A DNA stretch of 19,381 nt from Synechococcaceae bacterium WB4_1_0192 (lineage in GTDB: Bacteria > Cyanobacteriota > Cyanobacteriia > PCC-6307 > Cyanobiaceae). The notes under the pieces were generated by a model that was not told where the DNA came from, did no database searches, and saw nothing but the letters and a program-made list of their open reading frames with translations. This document shows positions 13,757-19,381 of the stretch, one piece after another; within the stretch, counting starts at the first letter, position 1, and each line of letters begins with the position of its first letter. Position numbers and translations under genes: made by a program. The stretch lies in contig RFPK01000012.1 in the NCBI GenBank assembly GCA_009926195.1, positions 1 to 19,381 on the forward strand, written 5' to 3'.

Positions 13757-14634
13757 CAGCCCGGTTCCTCGTTCGTGTGTCCCAGAGCGTAGAGCTCGCG
13801 GCGTGACAGGCCCGTCTGCTGCGCCAGTTGCCGTGCTGCTTCGCTGCGGCTCAGGCCGCTGGCGATCAGGTCCGCCAGGCTGGTGCGCAGGCTGGCCGCG
13901 TCGCTGGCGACCGCGGGGACCGCCTCGGCGGCAGCGCCGCCGAGCACCAGCGTGAATTCCCCCTGAGGAGGCGTGGCACGGAAGTGCGCCAGGGCGGCGC
14001 TCAGGCAGGGTCCCACCTGCTGCTCGTGTCGTTTGGTGAGCTCCCGCGTCACCGCCACGGGGCGATCGCCCAGTTCCGTGAGCAGATCCTCCAGCAGCGC
14101 CACCAGCCGGTGCGGCGCCTCGAACAGCACCAGTGTGCGCCGGTCGCCGGCCAGCTCCCGCAGCCGCGCCCGCCGCTGGTTGGCCTTGGGAGGCAGGAAG
14201 CCCTCAAAGCAGAAGCGGCCGGTGGGCAGGCCGCTGCTCACCAGCGCAGTGGTGACGGCGCAGGGACCGGGGATGCAGATCACCGCATGTCCAGCCGCCC
14301 GAGCCGCCGTCACCAGCAGCTCGCCTGGATCGGAGATGCCTGGCAGGCCGGCGTCGCTGATCACGGCGATCGCTTCACCGGCCTCCAGGGCCGTCAGCAG
14401 TTCGGGGATGCGACTGGCCTGGTTGTGTTCGTGGAAGCTGAGCAGGCGTGGTCCCTGCTCACGGCTGCGTAGGCCGAGGTTGTGCAAGAGCAGTCCGCTG
14501 CGGCGCGTGTCCTCGCAGGCGATCCGATCCACGTGGGCCAGCACCTGACGGGCGCGCGGAGAGAGATCCCCCACGTTGCCGATCGGGGTTCCCACCAGGT
14601 AGAGCACGCCCGCGGCCGGTTCGGCGCCCTGCAT
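13756..14634 (-). CDS. rsmI: 16S rRNA (cytidine-1402-2'-O)-methyltransferase RsmI
   Basis: This 292-aa protein has the full set of RsmI motifs: VLYLVGTPIGNVGDLSPRA at the N-terminus, IACEDTRRSGLLL, LLSFHEHNQASRIP, AVISDAGLPGISDPG, and CIPGPCAVTTALVSSGLPTG, then RFCFEGFLPPK, LFEAPHRL and VTRELTKRHEQ. It uses S-adenosylmethionine to 2'-O-methylate C1402 in the decoding centre of 16S rRNA. The ATG at 14634 puts the glycine-rich first strand near residue 10, as normal; an in-frame upstream extension to 14706 would run into cysQ and is rejected. The start lies only 22 bp from the divergent cysQ start, leaving no room for an ordinary promoter, so its promoter must lie in cysQ or has been lost. The LapA-like gene follows with a 1-bp overlap. 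Confidence 0.95.
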   Translation of the reverse strand: MQGAEPAAGVLYLVGTPIGNVGDLSPRARQVLAHVDRIACEDTRRSGLLLHNLGLRSREQGPRLLSFHEHNQASRIPELLTALEAGEAIAVISDAGLPGISDPGELLVTAARAAGHAVICIPGPCAVTTALVSSGLPTGRFCFEGFLPPKANQRRARLRELAGDRRTLVLFEAPHRLVALLEDLLTELGDRPVAVTRELTKRHEQQVGPCLSAALAHFRATPPQGEFTLVLGGAAAEAVPAVASDAASLRTSLADLIASGLSRSEAARQLAQQTGLSRRELYALGHTNEEPG

Positions 14635-14656
14635 CGAGCTGGGTGGCGAGGGCCCG

Positions 14657-15424
14657 GTGAGCGCGGCTGATCTGGCGGTGAACCAATGGCTGCTGGACGG
14701 CCTCACGGCTGCCTATCCCCACGCCCCCTGGACCCTGCTCAGCGAGGAGACCGCCAAGGAGCAGCTCACCCCGGGCCAACCATTGGATGCCGAGTGGTTG
14801 TGGATCCTCGATCCGCTGGATGGCACCAAGGATTTCCTGCAGGGCACCGGTGAGTACGCCGTGCACCTGGCTCTGGCCCACCATGGGGCGCCGGTGCTCG
14901 GGGTGGTGCTGCTGCCCGAGCTGGAGCAACTCTGGTTCGGTCTGGTGGCGCCGGCCGGCAGTACCGAGCTGCCAGGTCGTGCCTGGTGTGAAAACCGCGC
15001 GGGTGTGCAATCGCCCGCCCGCCTCAGCCCCCGCCGCGCCCTGCGCGATCTGGTGCTGGTGGCCAGCCGTAACCACCGCGATCAGCGCCTGGAGCAGCTT
15101 CTGGAGGCCCTGGCCCTGGGCGACACCAGGTCGATCGGCAGCGTCGGCGGCAAGGTGGCCACGATCCTGCGCGGCGAGACCGATCTCTACATCTCGTTGT
15201 CGGGGAGGAGCGCCCCGAAGGATTGGGACATGGCCGCCCCCGAGGCGGTGCTGCGCGCCGCCGGCGGTGCCTTCAGCCATGCCGATGGCAGCCCGCTCGT
15301 CTACAACGACGGCGACATCCGCCAGGCCGGCTGCCTGATCGCCAGCCACGGCCCGGCCCATCAGGATCTGTGCCGCCGGGTGGCAGCGGCCATGGCTGTG
15401 ATCGATCCCGATTTCGCTCTCTGA
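14657..15424 (+). CDS. cysQ: CysQ-type 3'(2'),5'-bisphosphate nucleotidase, N-terminally truncated
   Basis: Inositol-monophosphatase fold. The product (255 aa from GTG 14657) has LSEE (28-31), the metal site DPLDGTKDF (52-60) and the C-terminal KDWDMAAPE with D191, so the main Mg2+ ligands are present. The expected role is conversion of 3'-phosphoadenosine 5'-phosphate to AMP during sulfate assimilation. The first residues (VSAADLAVNQWLLDGL) normally come after about 45-50 residues in cyanobacterial CysQ, and in E. coli CysQ the matching PVTAAD lies near residue 36. Upstream in frame there is only GGEGP and then a stop at 14600-14602 with no ATG. A GAGGG lies 4 nt before the GTG, so a shortened protein could be made, but the missing first helix and opposed rsmI start suggest a deletion; activity is doubtful. 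Confidence 0.85.
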   Translation: MSAADLAVNQWLLDGLTAAYPHAPWTLLSEETAKEQLTPGQPLDAEWLWILDPLDGTKDFLQGTGEYAVHLALAHHGAPVLGVVLLPELEQLWFGLVAPAGSTELPGRAWCENRAGVQSPARLSPRRALRDLVLVASRNHRDQRLEQLLEALALGDTRSIGSVGGKVATILRGETDLYISLSGRSAPKDWDMAAPEAVLRAAGGAFSHADGSPLVYNDGDIRQAGCLIASHGPAHQDLCRRVAAAMAVIDPDFAL

Positions 15425-15438
15425 AGCGCCGAACCGCA

Positions 15439-15456
15439 GCCAGCGGGGGCGCTGGC
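15439..15456. terminator. 7-bp hairpin between convergent cysQ and vanW-family genes
   Basis: GCCAGCG and CGCTGGC flank a GGGG loop inside the 34-bp gap between the two convergent stop codons. There is no T-run, so it is only a candidate bidirectional terminator. Confidence 0.4.
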
Positions 15457-15458
15457 GC

Positions 15459-16244
15459 TCAGTACATCACCAGTGAGCGGTTGGCATACAGCTCTCGTTC
15501 GGCCACGGTTTCGCCGGTGCGACGGTCCACCTGGCGCTGCCAGATCCTGTTGCAGCGCAGCCGTTGCTCCCCCTGCTGCTCGATGTGGTGGTCGGTTTCA
15601 AACACGTGATAGGCCAGCGCTGGCATCCGTTCCGCCCGCAGCTCACCGCAGAGATGCGTGTCATCCAGCCAGAGCAGCAGCTGCAGGGTCTGGTCGGTGC
15701 TGTTGCGGAATCGCAGGTCGACGTAGTTGAAGAACAGGCTGGCGCCGGTGCCGAACGGCAACACCCGTCCCTCATCGGGGAATGGGTCGAAGCTGTGGTG
15801 ATGCCGTTCCACCAGCTCAAGCGGGCTGTGCAGTGCCATCCAGTGGATCAGGTTGGCCAGTTGGCAGAGGCCGCCGCCGATGCCCACCGTCACGCGTCCC
15901 TGGGACAGCTGAACCCCCGGCAGAAACCCCCGTGCGGCGCTCGGTTGACCCAGCCGCCGCCAGAGCGACAGCGTTTCCCCCGGCTGAATCCGTAGCCCGT
16001 GCAGCGCTGGCAGCGCCAGACGCAGGTTCACCACCTTGTTGTGTTGCAACTGTGGATCGGTGTTCCCCAGGCGTCGCAGCAGCAGCGAGCGGTGCCGGAT
16101 GATCCGGCATGGCAGTGGATCCGGTTCCAGGCTCTGGGCGAAGCGTTGACCCGAGCGCCAGTCCTGCCAGCGCCTGGCCCAGCGCAACTGGCGGATCCGC
16201 AGGGGACGCAGCTGTTGACGAATGCGGGCCAGGTGCTCGGACAT
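15459..16244 (-). CDS. VanW-family protein
   Basis: This 261-aa protein shows the VanW domain pattern: NKVVNLRLALPALHGLRIQPGE, LSLWRRLGQPSAARGFLPG, GRVTVGIGGGLCQLANLIHW, then RHHHSFDPFPDEGRVLPFGTGASLFFNYVDLRFRN. The GGGLCQLAN motif and the later FNY.D segment are characteristic. There is no signal peptide. The biochemical role of this family is unresolved despite its name (first seen in a vancomycin-resistance cluster), so no resistance is implied. The ATG at 16244 directly follows the T-run of the pnp terminator, and its only Shine-Dalgarno-like sequence is the G-run of that hairpin. Expression may therefore depend on readthrough or on an RNA start within pnp. Convergent with cysQ. Confidence 0.85.
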   Translation of the reverse strand: MSEHLARIRQQLRPLRIRQLRWARRWQDWRSGQRFAQSLEPDPLPCRIIRHRSLLLRRLGNTDPQLQHNKVVNLRLALPALHGLRIQPGETLSLWRRLGQPSAARGFLPGVQLSQGRVTVGIGGGLCQLANLIHWMALHSPLELVERHHHSFDPFPDEGRVLPFGTGASLFFNYVDLRFRNSTDQTLQLLLWLDDTHLCGELRAERMPALAYHVFETDHHIEQQGEQRLRCNRIWQRQVDRRTGETVAERELYANRSLVMY

Positions 16245-16245
16245 G

Positions 16246-16268
16246 AAAAAGCCCCCCAGGCGGGGGGC
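16246..16268 (-). terminator. Rho-independent terminator of pnp, abutting the VanW start
   Basis: On the minus strand GCCCCCC and GGGGGGC form a 7-bp stem with a 4-nt loop, followed by TTTTT. It begins 14 nt after the pnp stop and ends one base before the ATG of the VanW-family gene, so the G-rich 3' arm is also that gene's only candidate ribosome binding site. Confidence 0.8.
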
Positions 16269-16282
16269 ATGTTGACGATCGA

Positions 16283-18418
16283 TCAGACCGGGGCCAGGGT
16301 TTCATCCTGCTGCGGCACACCGCGCAGGGTGAGGTTGATACGGCCGCGGTTGTCGATCTCGCGGACGCGCACGGTCACATGGTCGCCCACCTTGACCACG
16401 TCCTCCACCTTCTCGACGCGGGCTTCGCTGAGCTGCGAGATGTGGATCATGCCCTCCTTGCCGGGCAGGATCTCCACGAAGGCCCCGATCGGGATCACAC
16501 GGGTCACGGCACCGCTGAACACCTCGCCCTCCGACACGCGGCGGGTCAGGCCCTCGATGATGCGTTGCGCTTCCTCAGCGGCGGCGCCGTCGTGGCTGGC
16601 GATCGTGACGATGCCGCCGTCCTCGATGTCGATCTTGGTGTTGGTGCGCTCGGTGATGCCCTTGATCGTGCGGCCGCCGGGGCCGATCACGGTGCCGATC
16701 AGCTCAGGATCGATGCGGAAGCTGAGCAGGCGCGGAGCGTGGGGGCTCAGCACCTCGCGGGGCTTCTCGATCGCCTCGAGCATCTTCTCGAGGATGTGCA
16801 GACGGGCGGGGCGGGCCTGGTTGATCGCCTCGGCCACGGTCTTCACCTCGAGACCGGTGATCTTCATGTCCATCTGCAGGGCGGTGATGCCCTTCTCGGT
16901 GCCGGCCACCTTGAAGTCCATGTCGCCGAGGAAGTCCTCGATGCCCTGGATGTCGGTGAGGATGCGCACCTCGCTGCCCTCCTTGATCAGACCCATGGCG
17001 GCGCCGCTGACAGGGGCCTTCAGGGGCACGCCGGCATCCATCAGGGCCAGGGTGCTCCCGCACACCGAACCCATCGAGGTGGAGCCGTTGGAGCTCAGGC
17101 ACTCCGACACCACGCGCAGCACGTAGGGGAAGGATTCCTTGCTGGGCAGCACCGGCACCAGCGCGCGCTCGGCCAGGGCGCCGTGGCCGATCTCCCGGCG
17201 GCCGGGGCTGCGCATCGGCTTGGTCTCGCCGGTGGAGTAGGGCGGGAAGTTGTAGTGGTGCAGGTAGGTCTTCTCCGTGGACGGGTTGAGGTCGTCCATC
17301 TCCTGGGCATCGCTCGGGGTGCCGAGGGTGGCGCAGGAGAGCACCTGGGTCAGCCCGCGCTGGAACAGGGCTGAACCGTGCACGCGCTTGGGCAGCACCC
17401 CGGCGGCGGCGCTGATCGGGCGCACCTGATCGAGCTTGCGGCCGTCGACGCGCACGCCCTCGTTGATGATCTGCTCGCGCATCAGCTTCTTGGTCAGGGC
17501 CTTGTAGCTGTTGCCCAGCACCTTGCCGTTGCTGCTCACGACCACCTTCACGGCGTCGTCATCCTTGAGGGCGCCGATCTTCTCAACCACCTCAGCCTTG
17601 ATCGCATCGAGCTTCTCGTCGCGCTCGCCCTTGGTCTGGCTGAACTGCTTGAGCACTTCACCGATGCCCTTGCCGCATTCCTTCTCCAGGAATTTGGGCA
17701 GGGTGTCATCGTCGACCTTGGCCTCGGGGATCACCTGGTCGATCCCCAGTTCCTTCAGCAGGGATTGCTGGGCCTTGATCAGTTCGCACACCGCTTCGTA
17801 ACCGAAGTCGATCGCTTCGATCACATCCTGCTCGGGCAGCTGGTTGGCACCGGCCTCCACCATGATCACGCCGGAGGGGGTGCCGGCCACCACCAGATCC
17901 AGGTCGGAGCGTTCGATCTCGCGATAGCTGGGGTTGAGCACGAAGTCGTCGCCCAGCAGGCCCACCCGCACGGCCGCCATCGGGCCATGGAAGGGAATCT
18001 TCGCCAGCAGGGTGGCCAGGGAGGCGCCGGTCACGGCGAGCACGTCGGGCGGCACCCGCTCATCGAGCGAGAGGCAGGTGGCGACGATCTGCAGGTCGTC
18101 GCGCATCCAGCCGGGGAACAGCGGCCGCATCGGCCGGTCGATCAGGCGGGCAATCAGGGTGGCGCGCTCGGGGGGGCGGCTCTCCCGCCGCATGAAGCTG
18201 CCGGGAATGCGACCTGCGGCATACAGCCGCTCTTCGTAATCGCAGATCAGCGGTAGGAAATCGATGCCTTCACGACCGCCGGAGCGGGTGGCGGTGACCA
18301 GAACCGCGGTATCTCCGCACTCGACCATCACCGAGCCCCCGGCCTGGGGGGCGAACCGACCGGTGGTCAGCCGGATCTCCCGACCATCGAAGGAGATCGA
18401 CTGAGTGTGACCTTGCAC
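16283..18418 (-). CDS. pnp: Polynucleotide phosphorylase (PNPase)
   Basis: This 711-aa protein has normal length and complete architecture: first RNase PH domain (GRFAPQAGGSVMVECGDTAVLVTA, FMRRESRPPERATLIARLIDRP), helical linker, and second RNase PH domain (HGSALFQRGLTQVLSCATLG, NGSTSMGSVCGSTLALMDAG, the catalytic ILTDIQGIEDFLGDMDF). A KH domain (about 550-615, IGPGGRTIKGITERTNTKID) and an S1 domain (about 625-700, GEVFSGAVTRVIPIGAFVEI) follow. It degrades RNA 3'-to-5' with phosphate and can add tails, which is important in cyanobacterial mRNA turnover. The start is GTG at 18418 (MQGHTQSISFDGREI); AAGGA lies 11 nt upstream. A Rho-independent terminator follows. rpsN lies upstream on the same strand, 238 bp away and behind its own terminator. 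Confidence 0.98.
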   Translation of the reverse strand: MQGHTQSISFDGREIRLTTGRFAPQAGGSVMVECGDTAVLVTATRSGGREGIDFLPLICDYEERLYAAGRIPGSFMRRESRPPERATLIARLIDRPMRPLFPGWMRDDLQIVATCLSLDERVPPDVLAVTGASLATLLAKIPFHGPMAAVRVGLLGDDFVLNPSYREIERSDLDLVVAGTPSGVIMVEAGANQLPEQDVIEAIDFGYEAVCELIKAQQSLLKELGIDQVIPEAKVDDDTLPKFLEKECGKGIGEVLKQFSQTKGERDEKLDAIKAEVVEKIGALKDDDAVKVVVSSNGKVLGNSYKALTKKLMREQIINEGVRVDGRKLDQVRPISAAAGVLPKRVHGSALFQRGLTQVLSCATLGTPSDAQEMDDLNPSTEKTYLHHYNFPPYSTGETKPMRSPGRREIGHGALAERALVPVLPSKESFPYVLRVVSECLSSNGSTSMGSVCGSTLALMDAGVPLKAPVSGAAMGLIKEGSEVRILTDIQGIEDFLGDMDFKVAGTEKGITALQMDMKITGLEVKTVAEAINQARPARLHILEKMLEAIEKPREVLSPHAPRLLSFRIDPELIGTVIGPGGRTIKGITERTNTKIDIEDGGIVTIASHDGAAAEEAQRIIEGLTRRVSEGEVFSGAVTRVIPIGAFVEILPGKEGMIHISQLSEARVEKVEDVVKVGDHVTVRVREIDNRGRINLTLRGVPQQDETLAPV

Positions 18419-18545
18419 TTGGGCTTATGTCCTTTTGTTGTCAAGAGTCATTCTCGCATCCGGACATCAGGCGCTGCGCCGCTGAGCGCAAAGTCTTCGG
18501 AAACGGTCGGATGCCCCTGGATGGCGCGAAGCGGAGGCTGCCCAC

Positions 18546-18569
18546 AAAAAAGGCGCCCCGGGGCGCCTT
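18546..18569 (-). terminator. Rho-independent terminator downstream of rpsN
   Basis: The perfect 20-bp palindrome AAGGCGCCCCGGGGCGCCTT (18550-18569) is followed on the minus strand by a T-run (18546-18551). It lies about 90 nt after the rpsN stop. A second hairpin, GCCGGTTC with GAACCGGC (18583-18604, 6-nt loop), sits just before it. The rest of the 238-bp gap up to the pnp start shows no gene. Confidence 0.8.
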
Positions 18570-18656
18570 GGCTGATCTGAAAGCCGGTTCGGTTCTGAAC
18601 CGGCGGTCAGGGTGGTGGGGACTGGAGTGGGCTGACCCGTAGGTCGCCCTGCTCAC

Positions 18657-18959
18657 TCACCAGGAGGACTTGACCACGCCGGGGAGTTCGCCCTTGTGGG
18701 CACGCTCGCGCAGCTGGTTGCGGCACAGGCCGAAATCGCGATACACACCGCGGGGCTTGCCGGTGGCCCAGCAGCGATTGCGCAGGCGCACCTTGGCGCT
18801 GTTGCGGGGCAGACCCTGGATCTTGCGGTGGATCTCCAGGCGCTCCATCGGGTCGGCGGCGGCTTCGAAGGCGGCCATCAGGGCAGCGCGCTTCGCGGCG
18901 TAACGCTCCACCAGCTTCTGGCGCTTGGCGTCGCGCGCAATCATCGACTTCTTAGCCAT
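18657..18959 (-). CDS. rpsN: 30S ribosomal protein S14
   Basis: This 100-aa basic protein has the classic S14 layout: MAKKSMIARDAKRQKLV at the start, LPRNSAKVRLRNRCWATG in the centre, and the C-terminal signature RGVYRDFGLCRNQLRERAHK then GELPGVVKSSW. The zinc-binding CxxC pairs of the short S14 form are absent, so this is the longer zinc-free type usual in cyanobacteria. It binds 16S rRNA in the head of the small subunit. It starts 54 nt after the stop of the rseP-like gene on the same strand, so readthrough between them is possible, and its own terminator follows. Confidence 0.97.
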   Translation of the reverse strand: MAKKSMIARDAKRQKLVERYAAKRAALMAAFEAAADPMERLEIHRKIQGLPRNSAKVRLRNRCWATGKPRGVYRDFGLCRNQLRERAHKGELPGVVKSSW

Positions 18960-19013
18960 GCGGCCTGGTACTCGTCATGCGGTGATGGTTGAGCCTACCC
19001 CTTCGCCGTTCCC

Positions 19014-19381
19014 TCAGCGGCCGAGCAGCTGCTGGACGGCCTGCAGCTGGCTGGTGTCCTTGACGATCAGCACCAGGCTCAGGCCCACCAGGAAGACGAA
19101 GCCCGACTGCATGAACACCATCTGGAAGCGCTCCGGCAGGGGCCGGCCGCGCAGGCCCTCGATCAGCAGCAGCAGGAACTGACCGCCATCAAGCAGGGGC
19201 AGCGGCAGGGCGTTGAGCACCGCCAGGTTGATCGAGATCAGGGCCGTGTAGAGGAAGAGGCTGCTGCCGCCCTGGCGGGCCAGGGACGCGCCCATCTCCA
19301 CGATCTTGACCGGGCCCGACACCTGGCTGGCGGTCTCGCCGAAGTGGGTGATCAGGCTGGCGAAGCCCTCCACGGTGCGGC
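19014..19381 (-). CDS. rseP: RseP-type site-2 zinc metalloprotease, C-terminal part only
   Basis: The frame enters from the right window edge and ends at a stop at 19014-19016; about 121 residues are visible. GETASQVSGPVKIVEMGASL is the family's post-PDZ segment. LYTALISINLAVLNALPLPLLDGGQFL holds the third catalytic motif NxxPxPxLDGG, whose Asp binds zinc within the membrane. A last membrane helix follows (FVFLVGLSLVLIVKD). RseP-type proteases cut membrane-embedded substrates such as anti-sigma factors or signal-peptide remnants. The HExxH motif and PDZ region lie outside the window. A GTG inside the visible part is not the start. Confidence 0.9.
   Translation of the reverse strand, partial: RTVEGFASLITHFGETASQVSGPVKIVEMGASLARQGGSSLFLYTALISINLAVLNALPLPLLDGGQFLLLLIEGLRGRPLPERFQMVFMQSGFVFLVGLSLVLIVKDTSQLQAVQQLLGR

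Noticed and set aside
16379..18256. Long plus-strand frames rich in Gly/Ala/His/Asp
   Set aside because: Exact antisense of pnp, whose full domain set is clear on the minus strand.
1..19381. CRISPR arrays, insertion sequences, phage genes or replication origin
   Set aside because: No regularly spaced repeats, transposase with terminal repeats, or phage-type genes were seen on reading both strands.

Overview
The window looks like a piece of a high-GC picocyanobacterial chromosome (Synechococcus/Cyanobium type). This rests on the cyanobacterial forms of CysQ, RsmI, polynucleotide phosphorylase and S14, on a small LapA-like membrane protein, and on Nif11-type peptide leaders with their NHLM export genes. 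The assignment comes from remembered protein families, not from a search.

Left part (about 1-12,152) is accessory: a peptide (RiPP/bacteriocin) secretion locus with glycosyltransferases. On the minus strand a GT-B glycosyltransferase (cut by the left edge) is translationally coupled to a Nif11-leader precursor peptide. Divergently on the plus strand lie a DUF707-like protein and a second putative GT-A-like protein, joined by an ATGA overlap, and then a second Nif11-leader precursor with its own good sigma70 promoter. Convergent to these runs a long minus-strand export operon: an unknown 179-aa protein, TolC-like outer-membrane protein, HlyD-like adaptor, C39-peptidase ABC transporter, second NHLM-type ABC transporter and a Cys-rich putative metal-binding protein. 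Nearly all junctions before the last gene are 4-nt start/stop overlaps. The C39 transporter should cut the leaders after their Gly-Gly and export the core peptides through the adaptor and TolC channel. No lanthionine synthetase or other RiPP-modifying enzyme is visible, and both predicted cores lack Cys, Ser and Thr.

The second ABC gene is broken. Its membrane domain stops partway, the ATPase half resumes in another frame, and a ~75-bp stretch at the junction reads on the opposite strand like an amino-acid ABC permease. About 120-135 expected residues are missing.

Right part (12,153-19,381) is conserved chromosome: tRNA-Arg(UCU), a HTH/acidic-linker protein, a small lipoprotein, a LapA-like protein, rsmI, an N-terminally truncated cysQ, a VanW-family protein, pnp, rpsN and the C-terminus of an RseP-type protease. 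The tRNA sits exactly between the two parts with its 3' end facing the secretion locus, so it may mark an island boundary. cysQ begins only 22 bp from the divergent rsmI start and lacks its usual N-terminus, which is a second sign of a deletion (or misassembly) in this stretch.
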